Assembly: GCA_903931945.1 (NCBI GenBank)
Contig: CAIZEI010000066.1
Location: 21,514 to 85,513, forward strand
Source: an uncultured Hyphomicrobiales bacterium
GTDB taxonomy: Bacteria > Pseudomonadota > Alphaproteobacteria > Rhizobiales > Beijerinckiaceae
DNA length: 64,000 nt
Direction of reading: 5' to 3'
The notes beneath the pieces were generated by a model. It saw only the letters and a program-made list of their open reading frames with translations. It did no database searches and was not told where the DNA came from. Below, piece by piece: positions 46,101 through 54,113 of this stretch (within the stretch, counting starts at the first letter, position 1; every line of letters starts with the position of its first letter). Made by a program: the position numbers and the translations under genes.

Positions 46101-46635
46101 TGAGGCGAGCGGACTTGCGGAAGCCGTCGCGAAAAATCTCTTCAAGCTGATGGCGATCAAGGATGAATACGAGGTCGCGCGGCTTTATACCGACGGTTCG
46201 TTTGCGCGTCAGCTTGCGGCGACCTTTGAAGGCGACATCCGGCTTGAATTTCATCTGTCCCCGCCGATTCTTGGCCGCAGGGATGCGTCAGGACTGCCGC
46301 GCAAATCCAGTTTTGGGCCGTGGATAATGACTGCATTTCGCGCTCTGGCGGCGCTGCGCTGTCTGCGCGGGACCGCGTTCGATATCTTTGGCTATTCGGT
46401 CGAACGCCGGAATGAGAGGGAGCTTCTCGCGCGCTACGAAGCGATGCTGCAAGACATCGCGCGCAATCTGAATTCCAACAACCACGCCGCCGCTTTGGCG
46501 CTGGCGTCCTTGCCGGAGAAAATTCGTGGATTTGGATATGTCAAGGCTCGCGCAATCGAATCCGTCAAAAGCGAAGAAGCCCTGTTGACGCAATCGTTCC
46601 GGTCTGGCGGCGCCATGAAGATCGCGGCGGAATGA
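43126..46635 (+). CDS. Indolepyruvate:ferredoxin oxidoreductase, fused alpha/beta (IorAB-like)
   Basis: 1169 residues, the size of fused aryl-pyruvate oxidoreductases. The N-terminal half has thiamine-pyrophosphate and pyrimidine-binding domains ([40 protein letters not shown]). A 4Fe-4S-type cysteine set follows: C646-x2-C649-x2-C652-x5-C658 and a second set [12 protein letters not shown] some 30 residues later. The gamma-like domain starts at about 720 with [17 protein letters not shown]. The enzyme oxidatively decarboxylates 2-keto acids derived from aromatic or branched amino acids to CoA esters, passing electrons to ferredoxin. It converges with the next gene with no bases between the two stops. 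Confidence 0.93.
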   Translation: [1169 protein letters not shown]

Positions 46636-47652
46636 TCATTCCGGCAGGAAGGTGACGTAGCGCCTGTCGAGCAGCGCGTCCGCATCGACCGATCCCTCGA
46701 CAAGTCCCTGCGCTTTTTGCCAGACAATCTGATGCAACACATCGCGCCGTTCGAGACGCGCCTCGCGGTCGACATAGGTAATGCCCTTGCGCAGTATGTT
46801 GGCTGACTGATCGACGCCTTTCGCAATGATATCCAGCATTTCATCGGCGGTCGCGTTGTCCCGGCGCTTGCCGTCAGGGGTAATGAAGGCATCGTAATAG
46901 TCATGCATCCCCATGCGGTAGCCGCGCAAGAAGCCGTTGACCAATGCGGGATCTGCGTCAGCGCGCCTTGTCGATGTATAGGCGGCGCCAAGCTGCCAGG
47001 GCGTGACATCGCCGATCCATCCGATCAGCCGCGCCTGTTTGTTGCTTTCCATCGCGAGCGCAAACGTGGACGGCATGATGGCGCCATCGACCTGGCCGGT
47101 GATCAATCCGGCGACCATGTTGGGATTGCTTTTCAGAAATTGCAGATCGACAGCCGTCAGCGGGAATCCGAATTTATCGGCCAGCAATCCCGCGCAATAA
47201 TGCGGCGCGGAACCCTGCGTGGCGACGGCGATCCGATGTCCTTTGATATCGGCGAATGTTCGCAGGCCATTTTCATAGGCTTCGTTCGAGGCGACAAGGC
47301 CATTGTTGGGAAAGCCCGCCTGATCGCGGCCTTGCGCCGCAATGATGCGCACAAGCCCCTGTGCGGCAAGGTTGAAGAATCCGGCGGACAAGCTTGTCGC
47401 CCCGAAATCAAGATCGCCCGAAGCGATGGAAACAGCGAGGGGTTGTGCGCTGTCAAAAGGAATAATTTCGGCGTCGAGACCCTCACGGGCGAAATGCCCT
47501 TTGGCCAGTGCGATATACATCGGGCCCGCGCCGGTGGTTTGCAGGACGCCAATGTGAATTTTGCGCAGGGGCGCCGTCTGCGCGCGGACGCCGGACGCTG
47601 CCAGAGCTGCGCCCGATGTCAGGAGGAAGCCCCGCCGATGCATCGAAATCAT
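46636..47652 (-). CDS. ABC transporter substrate-binding protein (NMT1/SsuA type)
   Basis: 338 residues, ATG with GGGAG upstream. The N-terminus MHRRGFLLTSGAALAASGVRA looks like a twin-arginine-related or Sec signal (HRRGF). The mature part starts with KIHIGVLQTTGAGPMYIALAKG, then DIKGHRIAVATQGSAPHY, typical of aliphatic sulfonate or pyrimidine precursor binding proteins. It lacks accompanying ABC subunits. The next gene upstream, an amidohydrolase 28 bases away, is on the same strand; the two probably form a small operon. Ligand unknown. Confidence 0.83.
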   Translation of the reverse strand: MISMHRRGFLLTSGAALAASGVRAQTAPLRKIHIGVLQTTGAGPMYIALAKGHFAREGLDAEIIPFDSAQPLAVSIASGDLDFGATSLSAGFFNLAAQGLVRIIAAQGRDQAGFPNNGLVASNEAYENGLRTFADIKGHRIAVATQGSAPHYCAGLLADKFGFPLTAVDLQFLKSNPNMVAGLITGQVDGAIMPSTFALAMESNKQARLIGWIGDVTPWQLGAAYTSTRRADADPALVNGFLRGYRMGMHDYYDAFITPDGKRRDNATADEMLDIIAKGVDQSANILRKGITYVDREARLERRDVLHQIVWQKAQGLVEGSVDADALLDRRYVTFLPE

Positions 47653-47680
47653 GATTTGATCTCCCGCCGTTTTTGTCGGT

Positions 47681-48787
47681 TTACGCGCGCAGGCGCGGCA
47701 ACAGTTTCAAGGCGTTGCCCCGTTCGATCGCCTCGCGGTCCGCTTCCGAAAATGCATAGCGCGCGAGGCCCTCGACGCCTTCCTTTACGTCCACAAAGGG
47801 CGCATCCGAGCCAAACATCACCTGACTTACGGGGGCCATTTCGAGCAGGGCGCCGAGCGACCCCTTCGAGACAGCGCTTGCGGTGTCGTAATGAAACTTG
47901 CGCAGTTCCGCGCCAATGCCCTCGGGAAACAGCGCCTTGATTGTCTTGTTGTTCCCGAGCGACTCCGCCAGCCGACCCGCCAGCATGGGCGTCGCGCCGC
48001 CGCCATGCGAGAATACCCAATTGATGTCAGTCAATCGCGAGACTGTCCCGCTGGTCAGCAGACTGACAATCGCACGCGTGGAATCGAAGGGATATTCAAT
48101 TGTTTGCGGAATGACTCCGGGCAGGATCGAGCCACAGCAGGCGGCGACTGTCGGATGGAAAAAGACGACAGCCTTGCGGCGGTTCAATTCCTCGAACACA
48201 GGTTTGAATGCGGGGTCGCCGGGATATTTGCCGTCATAGGTCGTCAGCAATCCGATACCGTCCGCCTTGAGCACATCGAGCGCGTATTCGAGTTCCTTCA
48301 ACGATCCTTCGATGTCGGGCAGCGGCAGGGTTGCAAACAGGCCGAAACGACCTGGAAAGCTCTTGATCTGCTCGGCGGCGTAATCGTTCCAGTAACGCGC
48401 CAGACGTCGACCGGCCGCGACATCGCCAAACCAGACGCCGGGCGTTGAAATGGAGGCGATGCCGACGTCTACGCCATTCTCGTCCATGACTTCGAGCGTG
48501 TGTTGCGGCGACCAAGAGAGCAGTGTGTTCGTTGAAAGGTTGCCGTGCGTCATATTCAGACGCTCGTGTTCCTCGGCCATATATTTTGGCGGCAGGAAGT
48601 GATGATGCAGGTCGATGCGCCTGGCTTTTTCTTTGGGAACGGCGAGTTTTGCCTGCGCGAAGACGGTTTCGGGCGCGCTCGCAGCGGCGGCGCAGGCGAG
48701 CGCGCCGCTGAGGAATCGTCGACGCGATGCGGGCGCAGACAGGCTCAATGGCGGGCAGCACAGGCAGTCGTTCGGCGTCAAGGCCAT
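47681..48787 (-). CDS. Exported amidohydrolase (ACMSD-like family)
   Basis: 368 residues from the ATG at 48787 with GGGGAGG. An N-terminal [18 protein letters not shown] resembles a Tat signal, so the enzyme is probably periplasmic. The metal site of the TIM-barrel amidohydrolase-2 family starts with DLHHHFLPP (HxH), then FFHP and VFSHGGG, and a final FGSDAPF with the aspartate. Family members decarboxylate or hydrolyse carboxylated rings such as aminocarboxymuconate semialdehyde or resorcylate. Together with the downstream binding protein it may process an extracellular ring compound (inference). Confidence 0.87.
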   Translation of the reverse strand: MALTPNDCLCCPPLSLSAPASRRRFLSGALACAAAASAPETVFAQAKLAVPKEKARRIDLHHHFLPPKYMAEEHERLNMTHGNLSTNTLLSWSPQHTLEVMDENGVDVGIASISTPGVWFGDVAAGRRLARYWNDYAAEQIKSFPGRFGLFATLPLPDIEGSLKELEYALDVLKADGIGLLTTYDGKYPGDPAFKPVFEELNRRKAVVFFHPTVAACCGSILPGVIPQTIEYPFDSTRAIVSLLTSGTVSRLTDINWVFSHGGGATPMLAGRLAESLGNNKTIKALFPEGIGAELRKFHYDTASAVSKGSLGALLEMAPVSQVMFGSDAPFVDVKEGVEGLARYAFSEADREAIERGNALKLLPRLRA

Positions 48788-48908
48788 GCTTTCCTCCCCG
48801 GATTTATGGTGGCATGATGACGCGGTTCCATTTTCGCCGCAAGCTTGCGACGCGCGCGACGTGGCTGGCGCCTGTTTCACTTACGAAACGACAACAATGA
48901 GCAGGGAT

Positions 48909-49463
48909 ATGTCCGCACTCCCCAAAACCTTCATGACTGTCGACGAATTTCTGGTCTGGGCGGAAGGCCGTCCGGGTCGATACGAGCTCGAAGCCGGCGA
49001 GATCGTAGCGATGTCGCCGGAGCGGGCGCGCCACGCGGAAGTGAAGGGAGCGGCCTTCCTGGCCCTGCGCGATGCGATCAAGCGCGCCGGCGCGCCCTGT
49101 CGCGTGATGCCCGACGGGATGACGGTGCGGATCAATTCGACGACCGCCTATGAACCCGACGCTCTGGTCTATTGTGGGCCGCGTCTTGGCGGTGACGATA
49201 TTGAGGTCCGAAATCCCTGCGTCATCGTCGAAATTGCGTCGCCGGGCACGCGATCGGTCGATCAGGGCGTCAAACTGATTGGCTATTTCCGCGTGCCAAG
49301 CATCATGCATTATTTGCTCGTGGATCCGCTCCGGCGCGTCGTTGTTCACCACGCGCGCGGCGAGGGCGACATGATCGCCACGCGCATTGTCGGCGAGGGC
49401 ATTTTGACGCTGTCGCCACCCGGCTTCGATGTCGACGTCGGCGAATTCTTCGCCGACGCATGA
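48909..49463 (+). CDS. Uma2-family (DUF820) putative restriction endonuclease-fold protein
   Basis: 184 residues from the ATG at 48909; a further ATG four codons upstream is possible. The nuclease-fold motif reads YEPDALVYCG, then VIVEIASPGT, D and K of SVDQGVKLIGYFRVPS, and HYLLVDPLRRVVVHH. The start TVDEFLVWAEGRPGRYELEAGEIV is the typical family N-terminus. It is related to but clearly different from the family member at 21346-21939. It ends two bases before the stop of the convergent hss gene. Biological role unknown. Confidence 0.87.
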   Translation: MSALPKTFMTVDEFLVWAEGRPGRYELEAGEIVAMSPERARHAEVKGAAFLALRDAIKRAGAPCRVMPDGMTVRINSTTAYEPDALVYCGPRLGGDDIEVRNPCVIVEIASPGTRSVDQGVKLIGYFRVPSIMHYLLVDPLRRVVVHHARGEGDMIATRIVGEGILTLSPPGFDVDVGEFFADA

Positions 49464-49465
49464 TC

Positions 49466-50899
49466 CTACCGGACCAGAACGTTCCTGAACTGCCAGGGGT
49501 CCTTCGTGTCGATATCTTCGGGGAAAAAGCCTGGCCGGTCGGCCAGCGGAGTCCAGTCTGTGTAAACGCCGACGACCGGGCCAAGATACGGCGTCTGGAT
49601 TTCCAGGCAGCGGCGGAAATCGAGTTCATCCGCCTCGACGATACCTGCATCGGGGTTTTCAAGCGCCCAGACCATGCCCGCCAGAACCGCTGAGGTCACC
49701 TGCAGACCTGTCGCATTCTGATAGGGCGCAAGTCTTCGTGTTTCCTCGACCGACAATTGCGAGCCGTACCAATAAGCGTTCTTTGCATGGCCATAGAGCA
49801 GCACGCCAAGTTCGTCGACGCCGTCGAGAATTTCGTGCTCATCAAGGATGTGATGCTTGTCCTGCACCCGCCCTCCCTGACCGAACATTTCGTGCAGGGA
49901 GAGGACCGCGTCATCGGAGGGATGATAGGCGTAATGGCACGTCGGGCGATAAACCGCCTTGCCATCCGTGTCGCGCACAGTGAAAAAATCGGCGATGGAA
50001 ATCGATTCATTATGCGTGACGAGGAAACCATATTGCGCCTGTGCGGTCGGCGTCCATGAGCGAACGCGCGTGTTGGCGCCGGGCTGCAGGAGGTAGATCG
50101 CCGCGCCGCAGCCCGTCGTGTGCTGACCGGCATTGGGGGGGAGCCATGTCTCATGCGTGCCCCATCCAAGTTCGGCTGGCTGCATGCCTTCGGAAACGAA
50201 GCCTTCGACGGACCAGGTGTTGACGAACACGCCCTGTGGCTTGGGATGTTTGGCGCGCTGCGTGTCGCGCTCGGCAATATGCACGCCCTTGACGCCGAGA
50301 CGCCGGGCGAGCGCAGCCCATTCCTCGCGGGTTTTGGGTTCGGGCGCATCGACGCCAATGTCTTTGGCGAGGTTCAGCATGGCTTGCTTGACGAACCAGG
50401 AGACCATGCCCGGATTGGCGCCGCAGCAGGATACAGCGGTGGAACCGCCGGGGCTCTTGCGCCGCGCCGCCAGCACCGTTTCACGCAGGGCGTAATTGGT
50501 GCGCGCCTCGGGACCTTTGGTCTTGTCGAAATAGAAGCCCGGCCAGGGTTCGACCACTGTGTCGATATAGAGCGCGCCAAGTTCGCGGCAAAATTCCATG
50601 ATCGCAAGCGAGGATGTGTCGACGGATAGATTGACGCAAAAGGCCTGCCCGCCGCCATTTGTCAAAAGCGGCCTGAGCAGGTCGCGATAGTTTTCCGATG
50701 TGAGCGCTGATTTCACAAATGTGACGCCGTGCTGTTCGGCAAGCGCCCGTCCGCTGTCGTCAGGATCGACAATCGCCATTCGCGCCTTGTCGAATTTGAA
50801 GTGCCGCTCGATCAGAGGCAGCGCGCCCTTGCCGATGGAGCCGAAGCCGATCATCACAATGGGGCCGCTGATGGCGCCGTGCACGGGCCAATCCGTCAT
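49466..50899 (-). CDS. hss: Homospermidine synthase
   Basis: 477 residues from the ATG at 50899 with AGGAG eight bases before; extra open frame upstream is dropped. The NAD-binding start is IVMIGFGSIGKGALPLIERHF, followed by INLS-like VNLSVDTSSLAIMEFC and VSCCGANPGMVSWFVKQA, as in bacterial homospermidine synthases of about 470-480 residues. The enzyme joins two putrescines (or putrescine and spermidine) into sym-homospermidine, a main polyamine of many alphaproteobacteria. It is transcribed alone from the 317-base region on its 5' side. Confidence 0.95.
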   Translation of the reverse strand: MTDWPVHGAISGPIVMIGFGSIGKGALPLIERHFKFDKARMAIVDPDDSGRALAEQHGVTFVKSALTSENYRDLLRPLLTNGGGQAFCVNLSVDTSSLAIMEFCRELGALYIDTVVEPWPGFYFDKTKGPEARTNYALRETVLAARRKSPGGSTAVSCCGANPGMVSWFVKQAMLNLAKDIGVDAPEPKTREEWAALARRLGVKGVHIAERDTQRAKHPKPQGVFVNTWSVEGFVSEGMQPAELGWGTHETWLPPNAGQHTTGCGAAIYLLQPGANTRVRSWTPTAQAQYGFLVTHNESISIADFFTVRDTDGKAVYRPTCHYAYHPSDDAVLSLHEMFGQGGRVQDKHHILDEHEILDGVDELGVLLYGHAKNAYWYGSQLSVEETRRLAPYQNATGLQVTSAVLAGMVWALENPDAGIVEADELDFRRCLEIQTPYLGPVVGVYTDWTPLADRPGFFPEDIDTKDPWQFRNVLVR

Positions 50900-51216
50900 A
50901 TCGCAATCTCCTGGGTTTTGGGACTCGCCGGGTAAGCAAGGGCGTCTGTCTGTCGCGCAGACGTGAAACAAACCTGCTGAGAAACGTCAACAAAAATCTC
51001 GTCCGTGGGCTGAAGGAATGCCAAATCGACCTTGGACAGGCGCGAAATGCGGTTTCAGCCCATTCCAGATAACGTGGTTTCTTGAATGGAGGATGACACG
51101 AGCGCCTGGTTCTCGACGCGGCTGTGATTGGCTCTCCGGCGGGATTTCTGCGCAAACGCCGGATGCCGGGCTGATCACGGTCGAGGGCCTTCAGCGGCCG
51201 AAGAGTCAGCTGATAG
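50900..51216. other. Intergenic stretch between histidine kinase and hss genes
   Basis: 317 bases without a convincing gene. A hairpin of six-base arms (CGTCTG at 50943-50948, CAGACG at 50958-50963, nine-base loop) lies in the hss leader. On the minus strand TTGACG (50990-50985) is the best -35 box; the matching -10 is poor. No T-run follows the hairpin on either strand. Confidence 0.45.
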
Positions 51217-53919
51217 TCAGGCGACGGAGCGCTCGTTCCCGTTGGCCGCCGGCTCCGCATCAAGCGCTTTGGACAGCGCGGCCAGCGCTGGCGCGATCGC
51301 CAGGCGGTCGGCGGCGGCGTCTTGCTGCATTTCGACCTGCTGTGCGAGTCCTTGCAACTGTCTGGCGCCGATGGCGGCGGCGAGCGAGACAAGTTTGTGG
51401 GCGGCGCGCCTTGCGTCCTCAGCGGTCCCATGAGCCAGCGCCGACACAAGGGCGCGGCCTTCTGCGTCGATGTCGCTGCGGCACGCGGCCAGCACGCGGA
51501 AAAAGGCCGCCTCGCCGAGCGCCTCGCGCATCGATTGCAATGGCTGGGGATCGAGGACCGGGTTGGCGGGGTCAATTCGCTTTGACGACGCGGAACGTCC
51601 TTTTTCCGGCATGGCGGCGCCCGCTGTCAGGCATTGCCGCAACAGTTTGGGGTCAACCGGTTTGGTGAGCCGTCCATTCATGCCGGCGGCTTCGCATTCG
51701 GCGGCGAATTCCTCACCCATATGTGCGGTCAGCGCAATAATGGGCGTGTTTGAGCCAGCCGCGCGGATCTGTTGCGCGGCTTCGATCCCGTCCATCACAG
51801 GCATGGATATGTCCATCAGTATGAAGTCGTAGCGCCCGTTGGCGGCTTTTTCCACGCTCTGGGCGCCATCAATGGCCTCGTCGACACGGCAACCCATTTG
51901 TTCCAGCGTGAGGCGCGCCAGCATTCTGTTGGTGTCATTATCCTCGACCAATAGAATTTTGAGCGCCAGCGGGGCTGGGCTCGACTGATGGGCGGGCGGG
52001 GACGGGGCCATGGACGGCGCAGCGCAGGATCGTAACGGCACATCGAACCAGAATGAACTTCCGATGTCTGGCGTTGAATCGAATCCAACGCTTCCTTCCA
52101 TCGCGCGGGCCAGTCTGCGGGTGATTGCAAGTCCGAGGCCCGCTTCGCCGTAACGCCGGCGTGGCGATTGATCGAGCTGCGTGAAATCGCGGAACACACG
52201 TCCATGCTGCTCCAGGGGGATGCCGATGCCGGTGTCTGTCACCTCAAGTCGAATCATGTCCCTGCCTGCAGGCGCCGGGCGGATACAGAATTCAATGGAG
52301 CCGGTTTCGGTGAATTTGATGGCGTTGGTGAGGTAATTCAGCGCCATCTGCTGAACGCGCCCGCTATCGCCTTGTAGCCACTCAGGCAATGCGGCGTCGA
52401 TTTGCACATCGAAGGAGAGCCCCTTTGCGGCGGCCTGAACGCGACACAGACGCGCAACGCCTTCCACCAGATCGAGAAGCCTGAAGGGCGCAGTTTCAAG
52501 CTCCAGTTTGCCGGCTTCTATTTTGGACATGTCGAGCACGTCATTGAGGATGGCCAGCAAGCCATTGGCGCTGTTGCGTGCTGTCTCGATCAGATTTGTC
52601 TGGGCGCTGGAGAGTGATGTGTCGGCAACAAGGCCGAGCGCCGATATCACGCCATTCAGCGGGGTGCGAATTTCATGGCTCATCATGGCCAGAAAATCCG
52701 ACTTGGCGCGATTGGCGCGCTGTGCTGCTTCGACGAGCGAAGACATTTCCCGCGCCTGCGTTTCGAGCCGTGAGCGGGTCGAATTCAGGGCGAATTCTCG
52801 TTGTTTGAGTTCAGTGATGTCGTTCAGCACACTCACCACGCCGCCGTTGCCCATGCGCCGGGTTGAGACACGGATCCAGCGATCATCGTCAAACTGTTCC
52901 TCGATCGTCATTCTTTCATTCGAGCGGCGCGCATTGACGCGTTCGGCGATCTCCGCCTCGACAAGCCCGTCATCCCTGGCAATCAGCTGGCCCGAGCGAA
53001 TAGCGGCTTCGAGCACCTCTGCGAAATGCATATTGGGCCGGATCAGGCGCCGCACGCGATTGTGCAGATCGAGCCAGCGGGAATTGCACATCAGGAGTCG
53101 GTCGTCCCTGTCATAAAGGCTGAAGCCCTCATTTATGCTTTCAACGGCGTCCTGCAGCAGCGCGCGCGCGGCCTGAGCCTCTTCCGCCAGGGCGCTCATG
53201 CCTGCCGCCTGTCCTTCCAGAACCTGACGCGCATCGCGCAGTTCAGCTTCACGCCGTTTGAGTTCGGTAATGTCCGTGCGCAGGCCGACAAAGCCGCCAT
53301 CTCGCGTGGGCCGATCAGACACCATCGTCCAGCGATCGCCGGAAAGACGTTGCTCGTGCGGGGTGAAGCGTCGGCGCTCCGCCATGTTTTCGCGCAACCA
53401 GTCGTCAATGCGACCGTCTGCATCGGGGAACAGGCCGCATTCGGCGCCCGCCCGCAAAAGGTCCGCGTAGGAGCAGCCCGTCTGGAGCTTGTCGGCGATT
53501 TCAATATAGGTTTCGCGAAAGCGTTTGTTGCAGAACTCCATCCGGTCGTCTGCGTCAAACAGGATGAAACCTTCATTGTGGTTTTCAATCGCCTCGACCA
53601 GTCGTGCGCGGGCGGAATCGGACAGCGCGTATTGTTGTGCGGCGGATTCCATGGCGCGGCGAGTTTGCCGAACCGCGGCAACGGCCAGGCCGCCAAGCGC
53701 CAGAGCGGCGGCGATGGTCGAAAGACTGGCGAAGATCGCCCGCGTTGCGGCATGCGCGCGCTCAACCGCCAGCCAGGCGTGCTCCGGCCCGCCGATGGCG
53801 GCGTCAAGCCGAGCGTCAAGGCTTGACCATCGGGCCAGCGAAACAAGCGCGTAACCGGCGGCGACCGCGCAAAGGATGGTAAGCAAAGTGGAAAGCCAGA
53901 GGCGCGAATGGTGATTCAT
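51217..53919 (-). CDS. Hybrid sensor histidine kinase (PAS-PAS-HisKA-HATPase-REC-Hpt)
   Basis: 900 residues. Two membrane helices near the N-terminus (about 7-29 and 60-83) enclose a small periplasmic loop. Two PAS modules follow (AIENHNEGFILFDADDR and AVESINEGFSLYDRDDR), then the kinase with H415 in SHEIRTPLNG, ATP-binding boxes NAIKFTETG, DTGIGIP, and GEAGLGLAI. A receiver domain has phosphoacceptor D703 (LMDISMPVMDG), and a C-terminal Hpt has H841 in AAHKLVSLAA. It is thus a complete phosphorelay on one chain. It is divergent from a sigma54-type regulator gene; the two start codons are 194 bases apart. The signal sensed and the final target are unknown. Confidence 0.92.
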   Translation of the reverse strand: MNHHSRLWLSTLLTILCAVAAGYALVSLARWSSLDARLDAAIGGPEHAWLAVERAHAATRAIFASLSTIAAALALGGLAVAAVRQTRRAMESAAQQYALSDSARARLVEAIENHNEGFILFDADDRMEFCNKRFRETYIEIADKLQTGCSYADLLRAGAECGLFPDADGRIDDWLRENMAERRRFTPHEQRLSGDRWTMVSDRPTRDGGFVGLRTDITELKRREAELRDARQVLEGQAAGMSALAEEAQAARALLQDAVESINEGFSLYDRDDRLLMCNSRWLDLHNRVRRLIRPNMHFAEVLEAAIRSGQLIARDDGLVEAEIAERVNARRSNERMTIEEQFDDDRWIRVSTRRMGNGGVVSVLNDITELKQREFALNSTRSRLETQAREMSSLVEAAQRANRAKSDFLAMMSHEIRTPLNGVISALGLVADTSLSSAQTNLIETARNSANGLLAILNDVLDMSKIEAGKLELETAPFRLLDLVEGVARLCRVQAAAKGLSFDVQIDAALPEWLQGDSGRVQQMALNYLTNAIKFTETGSIEFCIRPAPAGRDMIRLEVTDTGIGIPLEQHGRVFRDFTQLDQSPRRRYGEAGLGLAITRRLARAMEGSVGFDSTPDIGSSFWFDVPLRSCAAPSMAPSPPAHQSSPAPLALKILLVEDNDTNRMLARLTLEQMGCRVDEAIDGAQSVEKAANGRYDFILMDISMPVMDGIEAAQQIRAAGSNTPIIALTAHMGEEFAAECEAAGMNGRLTKPVDPKLLRQCLTAGAAMPEKGRSASSKRIDPANPVLDPQPLQSMREALGEAAFFRVLAACRSDIDAEGRALVSALAHGTAEDARRAAHKLVSLAAAIGARQLQGLAQQVEMQQDAAADRLAIAPALAALSKALDAEPAANGNERSVA

Positions 53920-53937
53920 CAGGTAATTCCGGCTTAG

Positions 53938-54067
53938 GGTAAAGGAACTGTCAATGGGCCTAATCTGCTGGTTTCATGAACTATTTGTCGGAGCAGGGCG
54001 AACTTTCCGCGGGATCATTCTGCCCTGAGGGCTGTCTGATGACTTAGAGTGAAGAAGTTCCTTTACC
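53938..54067. repeat. 12-bp perfect inverted repeat between two-component genes
   Basis: GGTAAAGGAACT at 53938-53949 and its exact complement AGTTCCTTTACC at 54056-54067, 106 bases apart. One lies 19 bases from the kinase start, the other 47 bases before the regulator start. This looks like a pair of binding sites for one regulator on both divergent promoters. The GGAAC core resembles part of the -35 box of stress-sigma promoters, but no CGTT partner is found at the right distance. Confidence 0.7.
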
Positions 54068-54113
54068 GTTACTACGGCAGTTTCCGGTCGTGGAGAGAGG
54101 TCGTCGAGGTCAT

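Noticed and set aside
44617..46254. 545-residue open frame opposite the oxidoreductase gene
   Set aside because: Composition is that of an antisense frame (many Arg, Asp, Gly and His) and the plus-strand gene has intact cofactor motifs throughout.
53938..54000. Possible EcfG-type stress promoter starting at GGAAC
   Set aside because: No CGTT box occurs 16-17 bases downstream on either copy of the inverted repeat.
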